Source: a virus. From it: a stretch of 25,928 nt of DNA. Positions 1 to 8,257 of this stretch are shown here, one piece after another. The stretch covers positions 1 to 25,928 of the IMG/VR virus record IMGVR_UViG_3300029915_000130. The stretch is one strand, 5' to 3'. The stretch's first letter is position 1, and each line of letters begins with the position of its first letter. The notes under the pieces are model-generated. The model worked only from the letters and a program-made list of their open reading frames with translations. It did not search any database and was not told where the DNA came from. The position numbers were made by a program, and so were the translations under genes.

Positions 1-47
1 AGGCCAAGCGTGACTATTAGGGAGTCAATGACCGTCGCGTCAGCCAT
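1..47 (-). CDS. Tape measure protein, 5' end only
   Basis: Only the first 15 codons and part of the next lie in the window, reading MADATVIDSLIVTLGL. The start ATG (complement of 45-47) follows an AAAAGGA ribosome-binding site. It lies inside the last codons of the frameshifted tail chaperone, whose stop is at 40-42. Small N-termini of this kind (an 'xIDSLxVxLGL' opening) are common in tape measure proteins of contractile-tailed phages. The position directly after the tail assembly chaperone is where a tape measure gene is expected. Identification rests mainly on context, because the rest of the gene is outside the window. Confidence 0.7.
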   Translation of the reverse strand, partial: MADATVIDSLIVTLG

Positions 48-677
48 CGGGATTGTCCTTTTCCCGAGCTATGCGGCGGTTGATGGCGTCCACTTCAGCG
101 ATCTCCAAGAGCTTGTATGCGTCTTCAAGACCATAAACCGACTGTAGTTCGGCTAGAGTGGCAAGTCCGCTTGAGACGATTGTTCCGATGATTCCAGAGA
201 CGTTAGCGAAGTCGATAAAGCCATATCCATCAAGGTCTGCAGCGCCGACGTCCCGGTCAATAGGGCGCCGGCTATCGAAAAACCCGTACAGAGTTCAAAG
301 ACCTTATCTCGCAAAAATATGCGGGTTGAGGCCTCTTCGATATCGTCCGATGCCGGTAGGAGCTTGCGGCGAAGCGGATCGCCGCCTTCGGCGCGCAGCT
401 CGGGCGACTGCCATTGCACGCAGTCCATCATTTCCGTCAGAAGCGGGTGGACCTCTATCCAAGGCGCGGAGAAGAGCGCCTTGAGCCCGACCATGGTGAG
501 GCCCGCCATGCCGCTCGCGATGATCTCGGGGGGAATGTCCACGCCGGAACGCGTCATGGCGCCGAACGCACGGAACGCCCAGGATTCTTGCTGTTCGGCC
601 GCCATTTCGGTGAGGAAGAACGTCTTGCCTTGGTCGCGGCCTTCCGAAACCACGGTCACTTCCCGGGTCTTGCGCAT
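40..677 (-). CDS. Tail assembly chaperone, -1 frameshifted long form (GT-like)
   Basis: In the -1 frame an open stretch begins just after a TGA at 297-295 and runs to a stop at 40-42. It encodes 79 further residues ending AINRRIAREKDNPDG, with ordinary codon use and no start codon of its own. The slippery heptamer G-GGT-TTT at 285-279 lies right at the beginning of this open stretch and is in phase with the short form. Slippage there after Phe133 would give a product of about 212 residues. Shifted chaperone pairs of this type are well known in lambda and in most long-tailed phages. The overlap with the tape measure start also fits the usual arrangement. Confidence 0.8.
153..677 (-). CDS. Tail assembly chaperone, short form (lambda G-like)
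   Basis: A 174-residue acidic to neutral protein directly after the tail tube gene (stop of tube at 679-681, ATG here at 675-677). In many phages the gene between the tube and tape measure genes encodes a chaperone that coats the tape measure during tail assembly. It is made in a short form and a longer form by ribosomal frameshifting. The position and the clear -1 frame extension (see the 40..677 entry) identify this as the short form. The sequence itself shows no motif I can name. There is no strong ribosome-binding site, so translation is probably coupled to the tube gene. Confidence 0.75.
   Translation of the reverse strand: MRKTREVTVVSEGRDQGKTFFLTEMAAEQQESWAFRAFGAMTRSGVDIPPEIIASGMAGLTMVGLKALFSAPWIEVHPLLTEMMDCVQWQSPELRAEGGDPLRRKLLPASDDIEEASTRIFLRDKVFELCTGFSIAGALLTGTSALQTLMDMALSTSLTSLESSEQSSQADLPL
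279..285 (-). promoter_or_regulatory. Programmed -1 ribosomal frameshift site GGGTTTT
   Basis: The minus strand reads G GGT TTT in the zero frame, matching the X XXY YYZ rule for tandem slippage. It lies ten bases after the last -1 frame stop and upstream of the zero-frame stop at 153-155. This is where a G/GT-type shift must happen. Confidence 0.8.
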
Positions 678-678
678 A

Positions 679-1116
679 TTACGCAGCGGCCGGCGTGACC
701 GACTCCCAAGTGACCGTGAAGCGGCGGGGCTTCATGACCTTGCCGGCGGACGGCATACGCGGAACGCTGGTCAGGTAGCCATTGACCGCGCTGTAGGTCT
801 TGCCGACGCCGGGGAAGGTGTAGTTGGCGGACAGTTGGATAGGCGCGCGACCGCTCACTTGCTGCGCGTCAATCTGTTCGAAGAGGTCGATTGACGGGCT
901 GTTGGCCTGCAGCGTGAACGTGACCTTGACCATGGCCGGGGTGTACCCGGCCGACAACTGGCCATCGACGCCCATTTGCGTTTCGACCGTCTCCGAAGAG
1001 TCGGTGTCCGCGATATCGTCCGTTGAGAACCCTTGGAGCTGCACGCCGCTGAAGAGGCCGGCGGCGGACAGCGTGATAACTGCGTCCGAAGAGTTGATCG
1101 TGCGCTTGTTGGCCAT
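679..1116 (-). CDS. Tail tube protein (DUF3277-like)
   Basis: A 145-residue protein beginning MANKRTINSSDAVITLSAAG. It has mixed beta-strand character and a C-terminus of the type '...RFTVTWESVTPAAA'. Size and position, immediately after the sheath gene and before the tail chaperone, are those of the inner tube protein in myoviruses with DUF3383 sheaths. It would polymerise into the tube that the contracted sheath drives through the host envelope. The ATG is preceded at a short distance by the sheath stop at 1125-1127. The family assignment is from recollection of the sequence pattern, so it is likely but not certain. Confidence 0.8.
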   Translation of the reverse strand: MANKRTINSSDAVITLSAAGLFSGVQLQGFSTDDIADTDSSETVETQMGVDGQLSAGYTPAMVKVTFTLQANSPSIDLFEQIDAQQVSGRAPIQLSANYTFPGVGKTYSAVNGYLTSVPRMPSAGKVMKPRRFTVTWESVTPAAA

Positions 1117-1124
1117 TGGAAACC

Positions 1125-2612
1125 CTATTGGACGTTAAGGCTGTTGAGCGCGACCTTCTGCACGGACTGGCCGTCCATGTACCAGAGGGTGCAGGGGAAG
1201 GAGCCGCGCGCGGTGCGCACCGTGGGCGAGGCGTCTTGGATCTGAAGATACCAGCCGCGCGCCTGCAGCGTCGTTGAGATCGTCACGCCGGCCGCGTTGT
1301 CGACGTTGGACGCTTGCGAGGCCGACAGCGTGACCCCGGCGCGGATGATCCCGGCGTTGAGCGCGGCGGCGATCGGGCCATCGCACCAAGAGCGCTGAAT
1401 GCTCTTGCCCTGCGCGTTGTACGGGAGGCTGCGCACGGTGGTGAGGCCGTTGATGATCGACGCTTGAAGCTGACTGTTGAGGATGATCTGCCCGAGGAAG
1501 CTATCAAGCCAGAGGTACGATCCGGAGATCGTGCCCTCGCGCAAGTAGGTGTAGCTGCCGCTCATGGCGGCGATGTAGTTGTAACCGCTGGCCTCCAAGT
1601 ATCCCGCGACGGTCGGGTCCGACACGCCCGCCAGGAGACCGGCTTGCGTGCGGAACTTGGCGGTCGCCCGGCCGTTCGTCGCATTCCAGTTGATCGACGC
1701 GGCGTAGCCCAGGACGAAGGGCGCCCCGTACAGTTCGGACGGTTGCCACAAGGGCACGGACCCGCTGTAGCCGGCGGTCTTGATCTGGTAGCCGATGGAC
1801 GTGACGTCGCCCGACTGAGTGGGCGTGGTGCTCTCGTCCCAAGGCACGTAGAACACCGAGTAGTTTTGCGCGCTGGTCCACGCGGCGAAGGCGACGGCTT
1901 CCGAGGTCGACGGCACCCAGTTGGTCGTGAAGCCCGCCCAGGAGTTGTTGGTGGCCAGGAGCGTGGTCATAAACGCACCCGGGACTGCCGCCGCCGCGCC
2001 GGCCGACGTGACGGCCCCGGTCGCAGCGGTGAGGCTTAGGGCGGTCGCGAAGGCGGACGTTGTAACCACGACAGACGAAGAGCCGCCCGTGCTGCCGCTG
2101 GTGATGACGAAAGCGGACAGCACCGCGTCCCATGCACACGTGGCCGCGGAGGTCGCCGTGGTGAGGGCGGCGGAAATGATAGCCGCGGCGTTGCTGAAGC
2201 TGGTGGCGGCGGACAGGTTGATCGAAGCGGTGGTCTTCGGCGATCCACCGTCCGTCGTGACCGTGAGCGTTCCGGCGGCGACCGCTTGCAGTTGCGCCAG
2301 GGTCATGGCCGCAAGCGAGGCGCTGCGCACGTAGCCGGCCACGGCCGCCTCGGGATACTGCGCGAAGTAGAGCGTGGAGGGGAGAATCTGGCTGTTCGTG
2401 AAGCCGCCGAAGTAGACCAGCGCGTAGTTGTATTCGGTCGACGTCAGCCCGAAATATGCGCCCACCGCCAGCGCGCTCGGGAACGCGGGAACCTGGCCGA
2501 TCGGGGGCCGGGTGGACTGCGTGAGCACCAAGCCGTTCAGGGTCGCGCCAGCGCCCCCGGTCGGCACAACGCCAGGAATGATGTTGACGTCCTGGCTGAT
2601 AGGGATGGTCAT
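1125..2612 (-). CDS. Contractile tail sheath protein (DUF3383)
   Basis: A 495-residue protein opening MTIPISQDVNIIPGVVPTGG. It has a central variable, Ala/Thr/Ser-rich insertion (about residues 100-215) and a C-terminal part containing 'RSWCDGPIAAALNAGI' and 'RGWYLQIQDASPTVRTARGS'. These are typical of DUF3383 sheath proteins. The sheath surrounds the tail tube and contracts on infection. This gene is the main evidence that the phage has a contractile tail. The insertion probably forms a surface domain. A GAGG ribosome-binding site precedes the ATG. Confidence 0.9.
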   Translation of the reverse strand: MTIPISQDVNIIPGVVPTGGAGATLNGLVLTQSTRPPIGQVPAFPSALAVGAYFGLTSTEYNYALVYFGGFTNSQILPSTLYFAQYPEAAVAGYVRSASLAAMTLAQLQAVAAGTLTVTTDGGSPKTTASINLSAATSFSNAAAIISAALTTATSAATCAWDAVLSAFVITSGSTGGSSSVVVTTSAFATALSLTAATGAVTSAGAAAAVPGAFMTTLLATNNSWAGFTTNWVPSTSEAVAFAAWTSAQNYSVFYVPWDESTTPTQSGDVTSIGYQIKTAGYSGSVPLWQPSELYGAPFVLGYAASINWNATNGRATAKFRTQAGLLAGVSDPTVAGYLEASGYNYIAAMSGSYTYLREGTISGSYLWLDSFLGQIILNSQLQASIINGLTTVRSLPYNAQGKSIQRSWCDGPIAAALNAGIIRAGVTLSASQASNVDNAAGVTISTTLQARGWYLQIQDASPTVRTARGSFPCTLWYMDGQSVQKVALNSLNVQ

Positions 2613-2623
2613 GCTTCAGCGCC

Positions 2624-3166
2624 TCAAGGGGGATAGGTCGAATCGACGTCAATGAGTCCGACCGAGAGGGTATCGGCGAACTGTTGGGTTGTCGATATGG
2701 TGAAGTCTCCCTCAAAGGAGACGGTCAGCTTCCATCGGTTCTCATACTGTTGTTCGCCGTTGATCATCGGCATTTGAACGCCCTCGTCACCATAAAGCGG
2801 CGTGAGCGGAAGGTCTAAGCCTTGGAAATAGTCATAAGCGTACCCGCTACGGAATAGCGCCTTGATCAACCGGCAGTTATCGCCCGCGTTCGGGCCGTAT
2901 ATATCTAGCTGCACGTCAAGCTGTTCTGAGTCCGTATGGTTAAGGACTGTCGGCGTCTGCGTGGTCACGTCCCAAGTCTCAACATTCGTTGCGAGACGGT
3001 TGGACCCTAGGGGCGTCCAGTAAATGAAGTCCGTCCCCTCGGGCGGGGGCGTGACCATGTTTACCTGCGTCTTGAGCACCTGAAGCGACGGAAGGATCGA
3101 CAGCAGGAAGCTGCGAAGGGCCGTCCCAATCTGAACTTCCGTGAGGTCGATCGTGGGCGCGGTCAT
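2624..3166 (-). CDS. Tail terminator / neck protein (LIC_12616-like)
   Basis: A 180-residue protein. The start MTAPTIDLTEVQIG is chosen because its ATG overlaps the stop of the preceding gene as ATGA (3163-3166). The reading frame stays open further upstream, but that part lies within the neighbouring gene. The middle part ('IYWTPLGSNRLATNVETWD', 'SEQLDVQLDIYGP') resembles the phage neck terminator family that caps the tail tube and sets tail length. The position just before the sheath gene supports a tail completion role. Confidence 0.65.
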   Translation of the reverse strand: MTAPTIDLTEVQIGTALRSFLLSILPSLQVLKTQVNMVTPPPEGTDFIYWTPLGSNRLATNVETWDVTTQTPTVLNHTDSEQLDVQLDIYGPNAGDNCRLIKALFRSGYAYDYFQGLDLPLTPLYGDEGVQMPMINGEQQYENRWKLTVSFEGDFTISTTQQFADTLSVGLIDVDSTYPP

Positions 3167-3558
3167 GGCACTTGCCTCGTGATCCCCACCTTGCACCAGC
3201 CGGGCGACCACGTTTCGAGTACGGCCACGCAGAGCCAAGTGGTGCTGGCCAGGTCTGCCGGCGCGGTGCTGTCGAACGTGATCAGATCGCCGCCCTGGCT
3301 ACCGGGCCGGTTCACCGCCTGGACGTTGCCTTGCATGAACACGGTCCGCTGCACGCCCTGGATCCCGAGGCCGTCAAGCTGGCGGATATCCTTGCCGGTG
3401 AGGAACTGCACTTGCATGGGGACGGTCTGAGGCGCGGCATAGGTCGGCGTTTGCGTGCCGTCCGCACCCGTCGTGCTGCCCGTGCTTTTGAGCCACGTCC
3501 CGATGACGTCCGGGTTGATCGACCCTATGGCGCCTCGCACAACTTGGTGAAGGTTCAT
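3163..3558 (-). CDS. Head-tail joining (collar/neck) protein
   Basis: A 131-residue protein (MNLHQVVRGAIGSINPDVIG...) lying between the gp10-like gene and the tail terminator, with four-base overlaps at both ends. The content is that of a small beta-rich joining protein: 'VPMQVQFLTGKDIRQLDGLGIQG', then 'LITFDSTAPADLASTTWLCVAVLETW'. Similar proteins occupy this slot in DUF3383-type myoviruses. Function is inferred from order rather than from a catalytic or binding motif. Confidence 0.6.
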   Translation of the reverse strand: MNLHQVVRGAIGSINPDVIGTWLKSTGSTTGADGTQTPTYAAPQTVPMQVQFLTGKDIRQLDGLGIQGVQRTVFMQGNVQAVNRPGSQGGDLITFDSTAPADLASTTWLCVAVLETWSPGWCKVGITRQVP

Positions 3559-4061
3559 GCACTCTTGACCTCATAAGCCACGCTGTTGCGCATTTTGCCG
3601 GTGCGGATCAAGGGCTTTGCGCCGAACGTGGCCGCGTCGGAAGGATTGTACTTTGTGCCCGGGTCGACGCCGCGGCTGCGCAACGTGGACGGGGCGAGCG
3701 GCGGGTCGTTCGTGTCGACGATCGACTGTTGAAGCTGGCCGGATATGACCTCGCCCATAAGCGCAAGCGCCCGCTCGGCGTCGTAGTCGCACGCCTTCAG
3801 GGCCGCACCGAGGGCCGCGCCCCAGCCGGGTGATTCCTTGTTGACCATGTTCGTGAAGAACGGCCGGGGCGGAATGCCGCGGGCTGGCGCTCCGAAGTTT
3901 TGGATCGCCGCGACCATGGCGACCGACTCGCCCGTCTCTTCGTAGAAGTTGCCCGCCAAGAAGCCGACGTTGAGCGCGTGCTTGCCGTCTAGCCGGCGGT
4001 CGATCTCCGCCAGGGCCTCCGCCGCCTTGTCGCCCCCCGTGACCTTGACCGTGACGGGCAC
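3555..4061 (-). CDS. Tail completion protein (HK97 gp10 / Mu gpG-like)
   Basis: A 168-residue protein. Near residues 45-75 it has the pattern '...GESVAMVAAIQNFGAPARGIPPRPFFTNMV', the hallmark of the gp10/gpG morphogenesis group ('...AxxNEFGxxxxxIPPRPFxR...'). Its C-terminus 'KPLIRTGKMRNSVAYEV' also matches that group ('PLxxTGxLxxSI'). Members of this group help join heads to tails and set the tail end. The order (connector, gp10-like, neck, terminator, sheath) agrees. Confidence 0.8.
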   Translation of the reverse strand: MPVTVKVTGGDKAAEALAEIDRRLDGKHALNVGFLAGNFYEETGESVAMVAAIQNFGAPARGIPPRPFFTNMVNKESPGWGAALGAALKACDYDAERALALMGEVISGQLQQSIVDTNDPPLAPSTLRSRGVDPGTKYNPSDAATFGAKPLIRTGKMRNSVAYEVKSA

Positions 4062-4062
4062 G

Positions 4063-4515
4063 CTAATACCGCGGGTAGGGCCCGGCCCCCGGGTAGCCCG
4101 GGACGCCTAGGTTCGGATTGCAGCCCGGGCGCCAGTGCCCGCCCATGCGATAGCCGCGCATGGACGCCCAGTATTGCGCGCCGTAGGGGGTTTGATTGAA
4201 GTACGCTTGCGAGGCGCTGGTGACGGTCCCCATGTCCGTGGAGAGCGTCACGCTGCCCTCGCTGGCGCTGGCGATCCGCCCGACCACGCCCTGCCCGCCT
4301 TCCTCGCTTGGGATTGAGAGCTTGGCGATGTGAGCGGTTAGCCCGTTCAGGAGGCGAAGGCGTTGCGTGACGTCTTGGACCACGCTGCACGGCGTGTTGT
4401 CCAGCAACATGCAGGCGTCAAGGAAGAACTCGTTCGCCTGGTCCGAGGTCACGCTCGCGAACTCGGGGTAGCGGGCGATCCACGCCGCGTAGTCGAAGAC
4501 CGCCACACCGCCCAT
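4063..4515 (-). CDS. Head-tail connector protein (DUF4054)
   Basis: A 150-residue protein. Its N-terminal half ('FDYAAWIARYPEFASVTSDQANEFFLDACMLLDNT', then a helix with 'LLNGLTAHIAKL') is characteristic of DUF4054, a helical adaptor that docks under the portal. The C-terminal 'YFNQTPYGAQYWASMRGYRMGGHWRPG' is also typical. It is separated by three bases from the next upstream gene stop. The start could alternatively be the GTG at the fourth codon. Confidence 0.85.
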   Translation of the reverse strand: MGGVAVFDYAAWIARYPEFASVTSDQANEFFLDACMLLDNTPCSVVQDVTQRLRLLNGLTAHIAKLSIPSEEGGQGVVGRIASASEGSVTLSTDMGTVTSASQAYFNQTPYGAQYWASMRGYRMGGHWRPGCNPNLGVPGYPGAGPYPRY

Positions 4516-4518
4516 GGT

Positions 4519-4962
4519 TTAGTCTTCCTCGATCGCAGCGCCGCGCTTGCGGCCCTTTTGCTTGTTGTTCACTTTTTGCTGTTCGTCCGTGGGCGCCACG
4601 CCGTATCCCGGCTTCTCGGGATCCAGGGGCTCAAGGCCGCTCTTCACTTCGGCCATTTCCTTTGCCATGGGGGCGACGAGGTTGCGGTCTTGCACCTTGA
4701 AGACCAGGCCGTTCTTCACGGCCGGAAGCCAGGAGTGCTGTTCAAGCCAGGCGTCGTAGAGGGCCGCGTCCACGCCGTGCGTGATCCCAAAGCCGCCGAC
4801 CGCGTTGTCGTCATTCGTGCCCTTCAGCGTGGCGAAGCGTTCGAAACTGAAGCGCGGTCCGCGCTCGTCTTTGCTGCCCGTGCCCGGCAGGGGCTTACGA
4901 ATCTCAAGGTGCAGCCCGTTGGGCAGCTTGCACCCGATGCTGTAGGTCGACGCGGTGGCCAT
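4519..4962 (-). CDS. Conserved phage structural-region protein, function unknown
   Basis: A 147-residue protein beginning MATASTYSIGCKLPNGLHLE and ending in a charged tail with the run KVNNKQKGRKRGAAIEED. It is the first gene after the terminator behind the major capsid gene, and precedes the DUF4054 connector. The region 'LPNGLHLEIRKPLPGTG' and a central block with 'ALYDAWLEQHSWLPAVKNGLVF' look like a folded domain. The C-terminal third is probably disordered. It is common in this kind of gene cluster, but I do not know its role. A GGAGC site precedes the ATG. Confidence 0.75.
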   Translation of the reverse strand: MATASTYSIGCKLPNGLHLEIRKPLPGTGSKDERGPRFSFERFATLKGTNDDNAVGGFGITHGVDAALYDAWLEQHSWLPAVKNGLVFKVQDRNLVAPMAKEMAEVKSGLEPLDPEKPGYGVAPTDEQQKVNNKQKGRKRGAAIEED

Positions 4963-5002
4963 TTTGTCAGCTCCAAAAGTTATGACGAATCATAGGATAT
5001 GC

Positions 5003-5033
5003 AAAAAAGGCCCCGGCTAGTACCCGGGGCCTT
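5003..5033 (-). terminator. Rho-independent terminator after the major capsid gene
   Basis: The minus strand forms a perfect ten-base stem (5033-5024 with 5016-5007, GC-rich AAGGCCCCGG) with a seven-base loop. It is followed at once by six T residues (5008-5003, the first two also pairing in the stem). It lies about 30 bases after the capsid stop. It would separate the abundant capsid message from the connector and tail genes. Confidence 0.85.
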
Positions 5034-5064
5034 GAGTGCTCTAACCCTTCCGGGGAGGAAGCTC

Positions 5065-6093
5065 TTACATACCTTGCATTTGCGCCATGGCCACGGGGCG
5101 GCGGTTGATCCATCCCCACGTCCCGGCCGACTTCTTCTGGCGCCAGCCCGACAGATCGGGAAGCACCGGGTGAACGCGCATCTTCTCGGTGAAAGCGCAA
5201 TAGGCGGTATCGGTGCCTTCGATCTTTTCGACGGTGAGCTGCATGAGCTCGCCCGAGCTGTTCGCGTTGGAATACTCGGGGGCAGTTTTGACCTTCAGGT
5301 TCGGAAAGTTCTTTTTGACCAGATCGGTCACGTTCACGCCGAAGGTGGACGAGTCGGCGAAGTAGACCTGCAGCTCGGGCGACATGGTGAGCAGGAAGTC
5401 CGACTCCATGTCCACGATCCCCTTGAGGCTCGTGATCAGGGCCGACACCAGCCGCTTGATATCGTTGAACACGCCCAGGACGTCCAGGGTGGACCACGCC
5501 GCGGTGGGCGAGATCGACGCCGGCAGGCTCGGGTCGTTCAGAATGCCGTAGTTGTCCAGAAGGTTGACGCCGAAGAACCACGACTTGTTGAGGAACTTGT
5601 TGATCACCAGAGCCGAGGCGATATCGACCTCTGACTTGTAGTTGATCTTGGCCTCGCCATACATGTCCATTTCGCGCTCGCCCCACTGGGAGATCGTTTG
5701 GAAATGGTAGGACTGGCGGGGAATCCAGTTGAAGTTGGCGCCGGCGGACCCGTCGTTGTTGAAGTCGCCGTAGCTGGTGACGTTGCCCGTCGCTTCGCCA
5801 ACCGGGAACTCAACGGACCACTTCGTCCAGTCACCCTTTTTGACCGCGCCGAACAGCTCTTCAGCCTTCATGGGCTGCACGAGCACGCGGACCATTTCGG
5901 GGTCGATCAAGTTCGCGAACAGCGCGGGAATGCCCGCGTTGGGCGTGGTGATCAACGTCGGCTGGGCGTCCATGGCGAGCTGAAAGCCGCCCTCTTCGTC
6001 CAGCCATTCCGGCTCGATGTAGCAGGGGCGCAACGCCGAATCGAAGACGATACCGTGCTTGCGCAATTCCTTGAGATCGGCTTGTGAAAGCAT
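5065..6093 (-). CDS. Major capsid protein (DUF2184)
   Basis: A 342-residue protein with several stretches typical of DUF2184 capsid proteins: 'NAGIPALFANLIDPEMVRVL', 'MKAEELFGAVKKGDWTKW', 'EATGNVTSYGDFNNDGSAGAN', 'RQSYHFQTISQWGEREMDMYG' and 'NKSWFFGVNLLDNYGILNDP'. The family has the HK97 fold, forms the icosahedral shell and is the most abundant virion protein. It follows the cement protein gene by seven bases and is followed by a strong terminator, which fits high expression. Confidence 0.93.
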   Translation of the reverse strand: MLSQADLKELRKHGIVFDSALRPCYIEPEWLDEEGGFQLAMDAQPTLITTPNAGIPALFANLIDPEMVRVLVQPMKAEELFGAVKKGDWTKWSVEFPVGEATGNVTSYGDFNNDGSAGANFNWIPRQSYHFQTISQWGEREMDMYGEAKINYKSEVDIASALVINKFLNKSWFFGVNLLDNYGILNDPSLPASISPTAAWSTLDVLGVFNDIKRLVSALITSLKGIVDMESDFLLTMSPELQVYFADSSTFGVNVTDLVKKNFPNLKVKTAPEYSNANSSGELMQLTVEKIEGTDTAYCAFTEKMRVHPVLPDLSGWRQKKSAGTWGWINRRPVAMAQMQGM

Positions 6094-6100
6094 GGCCGCG

Positions 6101-6841
6101 TTAAATCCTCGTGCTGATAACCGCCAGCTCGCCCGCTGCGCAGGTTTGCTCGACGTAGAAGGACGTTTCGTAGTTCAGCGTGACAGTGACCGTCTCCGCC
6201 GCCTCGGTGGTCTCCGAAGCCGACAGGGTGTAAGTCCCCACGCCGCCGGCCGCGCCGGTGAGCTGGTTCACGATGTACGAGCCGGCCGCGATGCCTGTGC
6301 CCGACACCGGCATTCCGGGGGCGAGCGGGTAGGTTCCGGCGGCAGTCACGGTCATGACCGTGGCGGCCAGGGACGCGGTGATCGTCTCGGTGATCGGCGT
6401 TGCGGTGGCGGCGGCCAGGAGCGAGCCGTCGTTGTACGAGGCATAGACCTTCTGGCCGATGGTCGCGCCGCCGGCATTGCCGAGGCTCGCAGAGAAGCGG
6501 CCCCAAAAGTCGCCGGTGTTGTGCAGCGTGATCTCAAGGCCCGATTGGACCACGAGAGACGCGGACGACAGCCATGTGGTGATCAGGGCCGGGGTCTGGC
6601 CGGTGCGGCTCACGAAGCCGATTTGAGCGTTGGCCGTGCCCGGGTTTTGGTTCGAAACCTGGCCCGTGGTCGCGTCCACCCAAGCGAAGCGCCCAACGGT
6701 CACGCCGGCCGCGCCCGCGATATTCGCGCCGCCTACGATCGGAGGGACGCGGGTTGACCGGGGGTTGGCGCCGTAGAAGTCGCCTTCGACCGCGTAAGAG
6801 GGGTCGGCGTTGATCGTCTTTTGGAAGGTTCCGAGTGCCAT
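6101..6841 (-). CDS. Capsid cement / decoration protein
   Basis: A 246-residue protein starting MALGTFQKTINADPSYAVEGDF. It continues with 'GANIAGAAGVTVGRFAWVDATTGQVSNQNPG' and 'ALITTWLSSASLVVQSGLEITLHNTGDFWGRF', as in the cement proteins next to DUF2184 capsid genes. Residues of roughly 160-230 form a Thr/Ala/Gly-rich insert ('APGMPVSGTGIAAGSYIVNQLTGAAGGVGTYTLS'). Modules like this recur in phage surface proteins and were probably acquired as a cassette. The role is stabilising and decorating the capsid. Confidence 0.8.
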   Translation of the reverse strand: MALGTFQKTINADPSYAVEGDFYGANPRSTRVPPIVGGANIAGAAGVTVGRFAWVDATTGQVSNQNPGTANAQIGFVSRTGQTPALITTWLSSASLVVQSGLEITLHNTGDFWGRFSASLGNAGGATIGQKVYASYNDGSLLAAATATPITETITASLAATVMTVTAAGTYPLAPGMPVSGTGIAAGSYIVNQLTGAAGGVGTYTLSASETTEAAETVTVTLNYETSFYVEQTCAAGELAVISTRI

Positions 6842-6848
6842 GGCGTGC

Positions 6849-8219
6849 TTAAGCCCTCTTCAGCTTGGCGGCGGTGGGGAAGCGTTCGGCGAAGGATTGA
6901 GCCGCGCCCTTGGCGTCCTGCGCGATGACGGGCGACGGGCCGCCCTTGTCCCGCGTGGACAGATGCATCTCGACCAGCGACTTATAGGCGGTCGGGTGAA
7001 CGTCCTTCGTCGCGATCTTTAGGTGATCCAGGGCGAACTTGTGGACGCCGGCCGCGCTGTCGAAAGCGGAGACCTTCAGCTTGCCGACGATCGGTTCGAC
7101 CAGCGTGATGGCTTCATGCATCGCGTTCACGCGGTGAACGGCGCGGGTCTCGGCGTCTTGGGCGATCTTGCGCACGGTGGCCTTGTCCATGGCCGGGGCC
7201 GGGTCGCCGCCAGCCGCATCGTCGTCCTCTTCCGCCGGGGCGTCTTCGTCGGCAGCGGGAGCGGCCGGGCTGGTCAGAATGCCGGTCAGTTCGGTGTAGT
7301 CGTCTTCGCCCATTTTGCCTTTGCAGAAGGCCAGGGCCTTGCTCGCGGGATCCTCTTCGGCGTCCACGGCGGGTTGATCGACAATCTTGTCGTCTTCGTC
7401 CGTGCCGTCGTCGACCTTTTCCAGCGAGTCCAGAAGCTTGATCACGCCGTCAAGGTCCGCGTCTTGCGCGAGCTTGCCCTTGGTGAGCGCCTTCAGGCCG
7501 GTGGCGATGGTCGCCTTTTGGCCCTTGAAGTTCGCCCGCGTGACGTTGGCCAACAGCGGGGCGAGGTTGATCTTGGCGTCCGCCGCCAGAAGGGGAAGCA
7601 AAGCCCCGGACAGCGCACCATGCAACAACAGTGCTTTGCGGGACTTGAGGACGGCCTTGGCCATAGAAATAATCTCCGGTTGTTCGTCGCCGACTACTAC
7701 CTCAGGCCCTTGGCGGCCCTCTTCGACAAGCGCAACATGATTTCCGACTATGTTTCGCATGATTCCGTCGTAAGACAAGCCCTCAAATTTACCGGGAGTC
7801 ATGTCTGCAACGTAAGCATAGGCGGGGCTCAACTCTTCGACCCGCTCGTCTTCAATAGCTTCAATAGCGCCCTTGTCCCATACAACGAGAGACGACTTGA
7901 GGAACGGCGCTTCCCAAAACACGCTATCACCAGTAGAGCCGACCGTCAGCTTAGGTTGCGGCTTGTCGGCTGTTACGGGAACGTGCTCGTCTAGTAGCTG
8001 AACATTGTTGAACGTCGCGGCGGCCTCCTCAAGCTCTACCGGATCGCGCAACAACATATAGACGCGGTTGGGATCGAGGCCCAAGTCCTTGTGGTTGGGG
8101 ATCTCGCTGCCCTGGTAGGGGGACACGCACGCCTTGGCGATGTTACTGACGCGGACGTGTAGACGCCCAAAGTCGTCATAGTAACGGTTCTCGGGCGCAC
8201 GGTCGAAAGCCAGGATCAT
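6849..8219 (-). CDS. DUF2213 prohead protease fused to scaffold
   Basis: A 456-residue protein. Residues 1-190 resemble DUF2213, a phage maturation protease domain ('YYDDFGRLHVRVSNIAKACVSPYQGSEIP', 'NNVQLLDEHVPVT', 'DGIMRNIVGNHVALVEEGR'). The His in DEHVPV and the later NHVALVEEGR block are the places where catalytic residues lie in this group. The remainder is Ala, Asp and Lys rich with an acidic stretch near residues 310-345, as in scaffolding domains. A single gene supplying protease and scaffold is usual upstream of cement and capsid genes. Confidence 0.85.
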   Translation of the reverse strand: MILAFDRAPENRYYDDFGRLHVRVSNIAKACVSPYQGSEIPNHKDLGLDPNRVYMLLRDPVELEEAAATFNNVQLLDEHVPVTADKPQPKLTVGSTGDSVFWEAPFLKSSLVVWDKGAIEAIEDERVEELSPAYAYVADMTPGKFEGLSYDGIMRNIVGNHVALVEEGRQGPEVVVGDEQPEIISMAKAVLKSRKALLLHGALSGALLPLLAADAKINLAPLLANVTRANFKGQKATIATGLKALTKGKLAQDADLDGVIKLLDSLEKVDDGTDEDDKIVDQPAVDAEEDPASKALAFCKGKMGEDDYTELTGILTSPAAPAADEDAPAEEDDDAAGGDPAPAMDKATVRKIAQDAETRAVHRVNAMHEAITLVEPIVGKLKVSAFDSAAGVHKFALDHLKIATKDVHPTAYKSLVEMHLSTRDKGGPSPVIAQDAKGAAQSFAERFPTAAKLKRA

Positions 8220-8257
8220 GCGGCGAGGCTAGGGCCGCGCTTGATTCGAGGCAAGGG

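Noticed and set aside
7023-7994. 323-codon plus-strand frame opposite the protease/scaffold gene
   Set aside because: It is a shadow of a well-supported DUF2213 gene and comes from high GC content. The same holds for the 323-codon plus-strand frame at 8633-9604 and the long minus-strand frame at 1504-2715.
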